Shown here: positions 55,610 to 64,000 of the stretch, in pieces
Layout of the letters: every line of letters begins with the position of its first letter
Position numbering within the stretch: position 1 is the stretch's first letter
From: Euclidia mi
Taxonomy: Eukaryota > Arthropoda > Insecta > Lepidoptera > Erebidae
Direction: 5' to 3'
DNA length: 64,000 nt
Assembly: GCA_944739405.2 (NCBI GenBank)
Contig: OX123182.2
Location: 21,029,326 to 21,093,325, forward strand
Program-made: the position numbers and the translations under genes
Notes under the pieces: generated by a model
Seen by the model: only the letters and a program-made list of their open reading frames with translations
The model's database searches: none
What the model was told of the DNA's origin: nothing

Positions 55610-57095
55610 AAATTTCAAGATTCAATAACGGACGTCAATAATTTTGGTCCGTGCCAGCGAAGATAGCCGAGCGCAATGCACTGAAAAATTGCGACAGCGT
55701 ATATTAGGAACGTGTCGGGCCGGGCAAGATCGAAATTTTGATAGCATTTACTATACAGGGTGTAAAAAGACCCTTAACGAAAACTGAAATCCCATGTTGT
55801 ACCAATCACTAAGAACATTTTTTACTTCGGCACCATACCTTGGAAATTACTGGTTCAGGAGATATTGAGGCTCAAAGTTAGTATGGAATTTTTCTAATTA
55901 GGTACAAAATCGATGCATTTATCCCGCCAATATGTTCTTTAGATGCCCTGTGACCCCATGGATAAGTAGGTATTTCGGGGACTGCATGCGCGCACTTTTA
56001 ATTGTGGTTTAAAAAATGTGACAACTTAAAAAAAAAGTAGTTTCCCAGTTATTATTTTTGGTTAGTATGACTTGGCATGATGTCCACAACGAGTAGACTT
56101 CGGCTTGGTGATGGGTCTTGTGACACCCATATTAATCGGCTGTGAGATTTTGCCGCTCTGCGGATATTGATATTTCTAGAGTCTGAAGAGATTTAGAAAA
56201 AAACAAGAAAATTGTGATACCGTTGAAATTAAACTACGGATTACGGATTTTATCGCGATGTGTTGGTTTTAATGACATTGCATTTAATCGGTATATCGTA
56301 GTTTAATTTCAGTATGTCCCATTCGCGCAAATCCAAGAAAATACAAAATAATATTGTCTTGTTCAGAGAACCTATTTTGTTTACATTTTTTCGCATGTTA
56401 TTCAACCTTGGAACTGGTTTTAAAGTTTTAGTTGTGACTTAAACTTAACTGAACTGTGGTACGTGCTAGCTTTTAAGAAGCGTCTTAAGAACTTTGCGTG
56501 TAATAATGTGCAAATATTACTAGGAGTGTTAGAGACATTTATTAGAGATTTCTGTGAATAAAACACCTAGTTATGCTTGGTCATTGAAAATGATTTTTCA
56601 ATTATCTCTTATGAGTGCGATGGAGAAAATAAAAGAAAATCTACCAAGTACATTATTTTGGTAAAGATACACAACATGAACAAATGAAAAAACCCTTATT
56701 TCATGTTATCCTTCTTTTTTTAATTTATCAATAACAGAAGCTTCATGTGGCTAGTTTAGCAATAAAGCTTCAAATTTACGTTTGATTTTGATAGGTATCT
56801 AGCAAATTTAGATGTTACCTGAAATTCTTATAAATCCGGTACTTATATAATTCCCGATTTAAACATATTCCAAGCAGTATCTACATACCCTGGGTCACCA
56901 TAAACGGTAGTTTACCAAAATCTAATACATAACTTGACAAACAAAAAAATTTAAAAACTGAAAAGCAATTAAGTCAAGGGGATTAGCAAAAAACGGAAAA
57001 GCGGGCTAAACTAAATGGTTTTGTCAGCAACGTAAGCTTCGAGTGGCCTGTCAATCGAACTGTCCGTCTGCTCGTATCGGGTAGTAGTGATGTAA
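55610..57095. other. Non-coding stretch with small repeat-like segments
   Basis: An 88-bp unit at 56224-56311 has perfect 15-bp inverted ends TGAAATTAAACTACG. ACAGGGTGT at about 55757 and CCACAACGAGTAGACTTCGG at about 56075 look like dispersed-repeat edges, but I cannot bound them. No gene. Confidence 0.45.
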
Positions 57096-57097
57096 CG

Positions 57098-57803
57098 ATT
57101 ATTTATTTATTTATTTATTTATATATGGAGGTCCAACAGCTTATTCTAATTTGACAAAAATATTATATAAGTAACAGATAGCCAATTACAGGTCCTCACG
57201 TATAACATTAAAATATAATTAACACACATTTTTCAAATAGAAAATCAATAAAACACTAACATGCTAAACTTAACTGCAATCTCCATTGAGTTACAGTACA
57301 GTTCGGTCAGCCGTAGCCAAATGTTGTTTATGAAAAGAAGGTCTCACTCATTCTTCGCCTTGCTACTGGAACACTTGTACAAAATAAATCTATATCTAGA
57401 TCTTTGGCTGCTAGGTTAAAGCTATTGCTCGCTCGGTTAAGGAAGCAATTTTGCCTATAATTAGAAGACGCTATAGGCATATGCGAGGGTTTCATATCTC
57501 TTAATTGCTTAGTTGGCGCATTGAGATTTAGCTTGCCTAACAATTCGGGACAATTTATGCTGTTAGAGGCAATTTTTTAGTAAAAAACAAACGTCGCATA
57601 ATTTCTCTCAGATAGTGGGAGCAGGTGAAATTTTTTACAGATATTTAGGTATTGGCTTGATTTGAAAGGGATTTGTAGGCGGTAGCACATGTATTTAATA
57701 AATTTAATCTGTACTCTCTCGATTCTCGCGACGTAAGTGTCATAACGTAGATTCCATATCTGCGATGCATACTCCAATATGCTTCTGACAAACAGTACCT
57801 GTT
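57098..57803 (-). mobile_element. Jockey-type LINE E, 5'-truncated 3' end
   Basis: Minus-strand coding remnant: ILEYASQIWNLRYDTYVARIE (57785 region), IKFIKYMCYRLQIPFKSS, LPLSERNYATFVF, then in a second frame PSHMPIASSNYRQNCFLNRA and LDIDLFCTSVPVARRRMSE to a TAG before 57328. This is the C-terminal end of ORF2 after the RT. The 3' UTR runs to a TTTA repeat (57100-57122 plus strand), the tail. A frameshift or stop lies between 57577 and 57543. Confidence 0.8.
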
Positions 57804-58979
57804 CATTAAATAATTAGTAAAAGCGGGTAAGTAAAAAAATTATAAAGTAAAAAATGACTAAATGAAGTATAAGCGAGCGAGCAATACACTTTAAGCGCAT
57901 GAGTGAGTGAGATAGTTATATTAAAAATAGAAGCGTAGCGAAAACGAAAACGGCGGTAGTGGCGCAAAAGAGTAAGGTACTTCACTTGTTAGTTTACCCC
58001 TTTCGCTGAGGAATATCAATCGCAGCTTTTATGTAGCTGTAAGAACAGTATCCATGATGATGTAGATGTAGAAAGTGGTATCGTCACGTTCGCATTTGGT
58101 GAGTAATTACTGTTTGAAATTCCAAAGTGGTCTCTCAGACCGCACGTCGGTACTTACGTAAGTTTTTTTATGTTTTGTTTTTCTTACAGTTTATTGTTAT
58201 TTTTACAAAAATATTTAAATTTCACGTCAGGGACTTCAGGTAATCCTGGGACAGATTTATGGTACTCAAAGAAATCCCAGATATGCAAATAAATCGAATC
58301 CAAGTTTTTCGCGAGGGATTGTGAATTTGGCGAGTATTTGGTTCTGATAAGCCAGATACACCTAAAAATTAAGCTGAAAAAGTTGACTTATCTACCCAAA
58401 AACAAAAGAAAATAGACATGCTATGTTATTCGTGCAAAAAAAAACATGTTTTTTTACAGTACGATAACCAAGTGTGAATTGACTAAGCTAAAAATTTAAA
58501 GTGTAGTTGGGCAGTGGACATTTTCTTTTTCTGAAGGTTTATATACTTGATATATATTTTTTCTAAAAGTTATAATAGTCTTGATACAAAAAAATATATT
58601 TTTGTTTTTCTGTGAGCGGTATTCTTTTCGTTTTGATTTTTTATATCGAATAGCCGGATTTTCCTCCAAAATTCAGGCCAAATATTGTTATCGCCTTTTA
58701 TTACAAAATAAAAATAATTTGAGTTTCTTTCTATACTTATTTTTTCTTACAACCCTTTATTATTAACCATAATGCACAGAAATTTAATCAAACATTCACT
58801 TTTGTTCAAAAAAATACGGAATCTTTACCGCGGTCTGTCAGACCTCACGTCGGTACTAACGTTACAAAAAGTGCACGTCGGTACTTAAAGGTTAAAAGTA
58901 ATTTCACAAGTGAGAACAACATTTAAATAAATGGATAAAACTAAGCAAATATATGATGAATTAAACTCACGGTACCAGA
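57804..58979. other. Non-coding stretch
   Basis: No gene recognised. The phrase CACGTCGGTACT occurs at about 58143, 58850 and 58875, so a small repeat may be present. AT-rich around 58400-58760. Confidence 0.4.
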
Positions 58980-59909
58980 TTAGACAATTTTATTTAAATC
59001 ATTTTCTTTGTTAATTAATATAGTGCGCGATTCCACGATCTTGCGAAAATGTATTTTCCTGTATTTCACCCATATGAACTTGTACATCTTTTCCTTAGCA
59101 ATAGCCTTCGTCTTATTTAGAAGCTTTTTGGCTTCCGCATTCAGATGGTCGTTTACATATACTCGCTGTCCAGATTGATATCCCAAGTCATTTGTTGAAA
59201 GACTCTTAGTAGCTCGTGCTGCAGCAATAAACTCTTCTTTCACGTACCTATTAATGAAGCTAACGATGATATGTTTTTCCTTGGCGTTGTATGTAGGTAC
59301 TCTTGAAATGTAGTTTATTTGTAATTTTGGTACAGTGTACCGAACTACGCTTCCGATAGAGTCTACGATTTTGAAGTGGTTCTCATCTTTCCTTTGGGGT
59401 ATTCCTCTGATCTCCTCATTGTTGAGTCTGGATTTCTGATCGTAGTTGCATAATTCTTTGAGGATGTTGGCAACATCGGACTGCAGATATGTAACCGTTT
59501 CTTTCGTCTTTTCTAGTTCGATGAGTCTGTTATCCAGCAAATCCATTCTTGCTTTATATTCATCCAATTTTGCACTCATAAACTCACATGAAGTCTTGAC
59601 CTCCTGAATTTCACTACGCAAACTTTTCATCTCGCTTATAAAAGTAGGCAGGCTAGAAAGTTGATGTTTCATATCACGGATTTCGCTCATAAGCACTTCA
59701 AGCGACAATGGGTCCCTTTGGCCTGAGGGCGATGGTAATGGAGACGACCCGCGACATACAGAACATTTCCATGTTGCTCTGCGCTCATTGCCCAATTTTC
59801 ACCAGCCAACCTCAGTTATGTTGGCACATGAGAAGTCCAGTTGCTTTTTACATGAGGCAAATTTTACTCCGTCATTGAAATGATTACCGCATGCACTGCA
59901 CTTCATCAT
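58980..59909 (-). pseudogene. LINE ORF1 with zinc finger, coiled coil and FP25K-like domain, one stop
   Basis: The main open part (59795-58980) is 271 residues. Upstream in the same frame, MMKCSACGNHFNDGVKFASC starts at about 59909 and, after a TGA at about 59811, joins NERRATWKCSVCRG, so a PHD-like zinc finger is split by one stop. Then a Pro/Ser spacer, a long coiled coil (LMSEIRDMKHQLSSLPTFI to DNRLIELEKTKE), and a C-terminal domain with EEIRGIPQRKDENHFKIV, YISRVPTYNAKEKHIIV, AAARATKSLS and RVYVNDHLNAEAKKLLN. This domain is shared by ORF1 proteins of insect LINEs and by baculovirus FP25K proteins. It probably binds element RNA. No ORF2 follows directly; LINE E at 57098 could be part of the same element but the middle is absent. 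Confidence 0.82.
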
Positions 59910-60082
59910 AGCTAATGTTTTACTACAAAAGGTTTACGATCTCTGGAGGTAACACAAGGTGACGCACGGATGTGTGTTGATAGCGCAAGCGCTCGGACGA
60001 GACTGAGTTATATATTATATGTTAGTATATTTCATATATTTTGGATAAGACAGCTTCGTGGAGAGACTAAGAGACTTGACTG

Positions 60083-60243
60083 CATGGATGACGTAGTGGT
60101 AAAAGTAGTCGACTGTTATGAGTGCGATTACCATTCAGGAATCCACTTTGTGTCATCCACAAATTGTTATTTTGTGTCTAAGTGTTTTTGTGCCCGTTTG
60201 CTGAATGGTTGTAAAGTCCTCCGCGACGCAGTTCAACAAGTAG
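60083..60243 (+). mobile_element. SINE family S3, second copy
   Basis: GATGACGTAGTGGTAAAAGT (A box), AGTCGACTGTTATGAGTGCG, CTTTGTGTCATCCACAAATT and GCTGAATGGTTGTAAAGTCC. It follows the S3 copy at 32068-32282 on the opposite strand, with the B box lost and the 3' end truncated. Confidence 0.7.
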
Positions 60244-60343
60244 TATAGGTATTGCCACAAAAAAAGTATAGCGTAGTGATTTTATCAAATGAAATGTGTA
60301 CTTGAATCCGTTAATCGAATGTTTATAAAGAACCCCATGATAC

Positions 60344-60835
60344 ATAATATATAATAATAATAATATTATTATTATATTCTACCACATTCACACAACACCA
60401 TCTAGTCCCAAGCTAAGCAGAAGCTTGTACTATGGGTACTAGATAATGGATAAACTTACATATATATATTTTTTTTTGTAAATACATACATATCTTAATA
60501 TATAAAATCCTTGCGTTACTTACTGACTGACAGACACGCTACAGCCGAAACTATTGCGCGCAGGTAGCTGAATTTTGGCATGTATGTTCCTTGGGGACCG
60601 TAGGGGTGCACTAAGAAGGGATTTCCCGAAATTCCCACGGGATCGGCCAAAACGAGTAAATTTAAAAGAAATTGCAGGCGTAGCTGCTGGCGTCCTCTAG
60701 TTATACATATAAACACCCAGACCAAGACAAACATCTATGTTCATGCACACAAATGTTTGACTTGAGCGGGAATCGAACCAACAACCTTCGGCGTAGCAGT
60801 CGCATACACTACCGCTGCGCCAACCGGTCGTCATT
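60344..60835 (-). mobile_element. SINE family S4, full length, interrupted by mini-Helitron
   Basis: The tail (AATAATAATA) is at left and the tRNA-like head at right (plus-strand complement of GTTGGCGCAGCGGTAGTGTA and GGTTCGATTCCCGCTCAAGT). Removing 60493-60700 restores the continuous sequence seen at 36100-36145 and 45855-45880. Confidence 0.9.
60493..60700 (+). mobile_element. Mini-Helitron H1, copy 3
   Basis: 208 bp, TCTTAATATATAAAATCC to GCTGGCGTCCTCTAG. Flanks ACATACATA and TTATACATA join to the unbroken S4 sequence, so it inserted between A and T without duplicating target. The minus ORF at 60734-60516 is an artefact of it. Confidence 0.92.
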
Positions 60836-60925
60836 CATATTATATATTCCTGGTGTGAGAGTTATCTTTTAAAATAAGAAATATCGCTTGCGACGAAGGA
60901 AAAATTCAGTGTGTGGGACCTGCAT

Positions 60926-61035
60926 ATCTGAAAATGTTCCATAATCTTCTCAAAAGACGTGTGAAGTTTGCCAACCCGCATTTGGCCAGGCAGCGTGATG
61001 AACAATGACCTACTCCTTCTCATGGCGGTTTATAT
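60926..61035 (+). mobile_element. SINE family S2, partial
   Basis: CTGCATATCTGAAAATGTTC, TTCTCAAAAGACGTGTGAAG, TTTGCCAACCCGCATTTGGC: S2 middle part, head missing. Confidence 0.7.
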
Positions 61036-61228
61036 TAAACGGGACTGATATTATTCTTACTCCACGTAGGTGAACGTTACGCAGGGAGCTTAATAGTATG
61101 AAGATATATTGCATCCCGGGGAAGGACATCCTTTGTTATCCCGGAAAATCTGCTACTTTTTCTTCACCGTCAAACAAGCCACTCGCTTGCTTTCTTTTAT
61201 TTTTCGGCATCGCATTAGTAGCTTTCCA

Positions 61229-61600
61229 AGGCAGCGATAGCCTAGTGGAGATACCAACAAACTGCCATACAGGGGGTATCAGGTTCGAATCCACGGCGTG
61301 CACCAATAACTTTTCGGAGTTATGTGCGTATTGAATTGTTAATTATCGCTTGTCCCGTGCCTCGGAGAGCACGTTAAGCCGTCGGTCCCGGTTGTCATGA
61401 AGATCTTTGACAGTCGTTACAGGGCGTCAGTGCCTTCTAAATAAACTGACACTAGTCTAAACCATGGAATATCGCTATCCCTTCGGGTTGCGGAGGGCAG
61501 ACAGGCAGTCGCTCCGTGGAAAAGCTAATATTCAGCCAAATTCGGTTAGACTAGTGAGCGGACCCCAGATTGAAACTGGGATAACGCTAAGAGGATGATG
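61229..61600 (+). mobile_element. SINE family S1, full length, 15-bp TSD
   Basis: 372 bp. tRNA-like head: GCAGCGATAGCCTAGTGGAG (A box) and AGGTTCGAATCCACGGC (B box, GGTTCGAATCC). Body: GAGAGCACGTTAAGCCGTCG, TCATGAAGATCTTTGACAGT, CTATCCCTTCGGGTTGCGGA. End: GATAACGCTAAGAGGATGAT. ATTAGTAGCTTTCCA at 61214-61228 and 61601-61615 is an exact TSD. It is the reference copy for the family here and would be transcribed by RNA polymerase III from the internal A and B boxes. Confidence 0.93.
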
Positions 61601-61644
61601 ATTAGTAGCTTTCCATGGATACATTATTATGTTTTTTTAATTTA

Positions 61645-61765
61645 TAGTCTCACGCCTGTATCCCCGAAGGGGTGAGCAGAGGTGTAAATATGACACCCAC
61701 ATTTCCTCATGAATTTTTAGGTCCCACGTAGTAGGGGGCGAGCCTATTGACGTTACCGGGCTCTT
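61645..61765 (-). mobile_element. SINE family S6, head-to-head with the next copy
   Basis: On the minus strand: CGTCAATAGGCTCGCCCCCT, GTGGGACCTAAAAATTCATG, then CTCTGCTCACCCCTTCGGGG and GGCGTGAGACTAT. It is the 3' half of S6 in inverted orientation to the copy at 61766-61977, which shares the first ~75 bp of this segment. Confidence 0.8.
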
Positions 61766-61977
61766 CACGGACTGTCTCCGTGGTCCAATGGATAGCGTAT
61801 GCGACTGCTGATCGGAGGTCCCGGGTTCGATTCCCGGGTCGGGTAAAAGTGTTACTGGGTTTTTTCGAATTCTCAGTAGCAGGCCGGAGTCTGGTGAGTT
61901 GCCCGGAAACGGCAATAGGCTCGCCCCCTATTAAGTGGGACCTAAAAATTCATGGCGAAATGTGGGTGTGGGTGTAA
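61766..61977 (+). mobile_element. SINE family S6 with tRNA-Arg-like head
   Basis: Head: CGTGGTCCAATGGATAGCGT (A box) and TCCCGGGTTCGATTCCCGGG (T arm with a perfect stem and the B box). The acceptor ends do not pair well, so it is a tRNA-derived SINE head and not a tRNA gene. Body: TTTTCGAATTCTCAGTAGCA and GGCAATAGGCTCGCCCCCTA. It is truncated before the CTACCCCTTCGG end. Confidence 0.8.
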
Positions 61978-61979
61978 TT

Positions 61980-62439
61980 ATAATTAAAATGCGATTTAAA
62001 AATAGCTAGCTGTCTTTCCGTTTATTTTGTGCAATCTTTGCTATAGCTTAATTTTGATGTAACTTTTACTGAAAGCTCGAGACTTATCTGATGCTACTAA
62101 TATGCTACACTATCACAAAACCATTAAGGGTTACAGTACGAAAATCTGAAGTCACTTAAAATTGTAGGTATGTATAATTTAGATTTCTAATTGAGCTGGC
62201 GATTGGTGTCACAGTTCAGATGCAGATAATTAAACATGAAAAACCGCGATTCACGGCTAGTATTAAACTTAACAAGCGCGTGTCAAAAGCTTACGGTAAT
62301 AATAAATTGATATAATCCCGTGTAACATTTGTGTCTAGAATTACCGCAGCCAGGTGGGAAACTGTTGAGAACAGAGTTGCAGTGGAAGCTGTAATACATC
62401 CACCTGACCACGATACACAATTTATCTAAACACTTTCAA
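61980..62439. other. Non-coding stretch
   Basis: No gene. It may hold part of the retroelement whose pol remnant lies at 62950-63445, but no repeat partner is in the window. Confidence 0.35.
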
Positions 62440-62955
62440 TGTGGTAGCACAGCGATGAATTATAATCCTAATATTAATAAAATGTCTTACCTGGTCTTAC
62501 TGATGCTGTTCTTGAAGTGGACCTATAGGATTAACTCATAATTTTGGCCAAAATAACAAGAGAATCGAATACCAGGGTCCAGTTCAGCGTAGTCCTTCCC
62601 CAGGCTCCAAACAGGAATTCACAGACGTGTTTTACAAAGTTCAATATTTCACAAATGTTCATTAATTTATCACAAACTTTGCCGGAAGTCAAAAGCGGCA
62701 ATCTTACGTATTTTCAAGTTACGTCAATTCGCGTTAATTCAAAAGGCGATCAATTTATATCAATTTATATCAATTGCAATCTCGCGAGACAGAACAAGAC
62801 CGGCGTGTTAATTTTTCAAGGCGGGAACGGAAGTGACAGTTCAGTGTGACCATTGTCAGAAATTTTCAAAAGACTAAACAAAATTTTACTCAATCGATCT
62901 AATCGATTTGACTTATAATAAAAACTAATTCTACTTCAAACATCCACCCGCCCCG
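62440..62955 (-). repeat. Possible LTR downstream of the BEL/Pao remnant
   Basis: In minus-strand order the pol end is followed by the purine/GC tract GGGGCGGGTGGA and then TGTTTGAAGTAGA; a sequence TGTGCTACCA near 62445 could be the other end. ACCAG/GTAAGA near 62490 resembles a splice donor. No second copy exists here, so LTR identity is a guess. The plus ORF 62544-62849 is not considered a gene. Confidence 0.3.
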
Positions 62956-63445
62956 GACCGGCCTACCGGTCCGCTAATCGGTTGGTAGACGTGACAATGT
63001 TGCAACCGCTCTCCTCAGAATCGAACCGTCCACCAAGACCTCAGCAAATCGGGGAACTCCATCAGTCCCAGTTACCAAACGAAGGATGCGCCCCCTGCAC
63101 CATCTGAGTGGCGAAGGTTAGCCTCCTTGATCAAAACGAGGTCACCAATCTTGGGTGGATCGGTCTTGTCGGTCCACTTAACGCGTTGCTGGAGTATGTG
63201 CAAATATTCCAAATTCCAGCGTTTCCAAAAGCTCTGAGTAATCTGGCGTACCAATTCAAAACGCGAGAGACGACCAGGTCTCGTATCAATATAGGGGTAC
63301 TCAGGCAAGACGACAAGTGGATCATCAAATCATTCGGATCTGAGGAGATCGGGCACAATGGCCGAGAGTTCAAAACGGCCTCAATCTTACAAAACAGTTC
63401 CTGGTACGCACACCTTCAGTTTCTTCCTTCGGCATAACCGGCATA
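62950..63445 (-). pseudogene. BEL/Pao pol C-terminal remnant (end of integrase and DUF5641-like domain)
   Basis: Minus-strand frames read KIEAVLNSRPLCPISSDPND (63400 region), then the ORF 63308-63072: LPEYPYIDTRPGRLSRFELV is represented by EYPYIDTRPGRLSRFE, followed by ITQSFWKRWNLEYLHILQQR and PKIGDLVLIKEANL. These blocks follow the integrase core in BEL/Pao polyproteins. A frameshift joins the two parts near 63310, and stops appear upstream and downstream. Gag, protease, RT and the integrase catalytic core are missing, so a large deletion separates this from any 5' LTR. Confidence 0.82.
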
Positions 63446-63473
63446 ATTTATCCCTTTCTTCTTACACCAATTT

Positions 63474-63870
63474 GTTACGAGCTGGGGTTCGACGATAAAT
63501 TATAACTCACTATGCCACTTAAACTGAACTTTATTCACTAACACAATAACGCTAGATACACACACTTAATTTTCAACACTAATAAAAACACCACTAAACA
63601 CTTCCGAATTACTTCCCTTCGCTTCTTGTTATCGCTTCGATATTCAATTGTTACTGTCCCGTCTTGCGCGCTCTCGCTCTATTTATACTGGCCGGATAAC
63701 ATCACTAGCGCATTCTAGACTCTTCCACAAAACTGTCGAAATAATCTCGAACAGTCGATTACTCGATACAGCAACGCCATCTAGTACAGAGTAGCTGAAT
63801 TACCTTTAAACCACCGATACATTCAATCTCTTCTAGTATCTTCCCCCATTCACCGATAGATGGCGTAACA
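63474..63870 (-). repeat. LTR-like sequence, TGTTACG...CGTAACA
   Basis: 397 bp whose ends are TGTTACG and CGTAACA. In minus orientation it has a TATA box (TATAAAT, 63687-63681) and an AATAAA signal (63536-63531), in U3-R-U5 order. After its minus-strand end comes AATTGGTGTAAGAAG, where a primer-binding site would lie. Direct flanks differ (CCAATT versus ATATG), so it is not a clean solo LTR; it is probably the 5' LTR of an internally deleted element that includes 62950-63445, or of an unrelated LTR element. Confidence 0.65.
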
Positions 63871-64000
63871 ATATGTCCCACAGCCAACTACAAATCCTAC
63901 AAACTTACAAGTCTTTGTATTTATCAAACGGTTCTAGATCGCGTTAATTATTCATTTAAATTTGGAAACCTTAATATTACATCATCGTTTAGGTGTAGGT

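Noticed and set aside
58980..59795. Endogenous baculovirus gene (FP25K-like)
   Set aside because: Zinc finger plus coiled coil upstream is the LINE ORF1 layout, and no other baculovirus sequence is near.
61786..61850. tRNA-Arg-like sequence with perfect T arm
   Set aside because: Acceptor stem does not pair, and it continues into a SINE body found elsewhere in the window; it is a SINE head.
62544..62849. 101-codon plus-strand ORF
   Set aside because: Lies in the likely LTR/3' region of a minus-strand BEL/Pao remnant; no domain.

Overview
The window looks like repeat-rich intergenic DNA of an insect, most probably a moth or butterfly. It is AT-rich. I found no convincing host gene, no rRNA gene and no functional tRNA gene. 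Nearly everything recognisable is a transposable element, and many copies are broken, 5'-truncated or nested. The insect/Lepidoptera call rests on the repeat types: tRNA-headed SINEs, RTE-like and CR1/Jockey-like LINEs whose 3' ends run into GATGATGAT-type tails, a BEL/Pao fragment, and a copia element primed by the internal half of initiator tRNA-Met. It is inference; no sequence search was run.

Layout. 1-4757: an RTE-like LINE fragment cut by the window edge (minus), a truncated SINE with a 16-bp target-site duplication (TSD), and the 3' end of a retroelement ORF. 4758-17019: a Ty1/copia retrotransposon with 259- and 257-bp LTRs and a 5-bp TSD (AAAAC). Its integrase is split by an 8.2-kb block (6002-14195) of two minus-strand LINEs: a nearly intact ORF1/ORF2 LINE (A) and an RTE-like LINE (B). 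17020-25159: LINE ends, SINEs, a 1.46-kb inverted-repeat element holding a solo LTR, GC-rich palindromes, and a truncated LINE with an 11-bp TSD. 25160-28512: a terminal-inverted-repeat (TIR) element holding a piece of PIF1/Helitron-type helicase and interrupted by a decayed RTE-like LINE with a 13-bp TSD. 28700-36260: palindromes, tandem duplications, dispersed repeats, a fold-back with about 520-bp arms (30791-31857) and more SINEs.

36260-40670 is mostly unassigned. 40678-44137: a second ORF2-type LINE (D), related to A, carrying a 206-bp mini-Helitron. 44966-45602: a restriction-like-endonuclease domain of another non-LTR element. 45902-48424: a large fold-back (arms about 930 bp) with a solo LTR in one arm. 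49446-53268: two copies of a short TIR element and a dead mariner split by a SINE. 53300-62400: LINE and SINE remnants, mini-Helitrons, and an ORF1 with an FP25K-like domain. 62440-63870: BEL/Pao pol remnant with LTR-like sequence.

The elements do not form a pathway; they record successive insertions. The parts most worth follow-up are the two long fold-backs (possible hairpin-RNA sources), the TIR element with helicase sequence, the solo LTRs that carry a promoter-like block plus a splice donor, and the mini-Helitron family whose empty sites can be read inside this same window.
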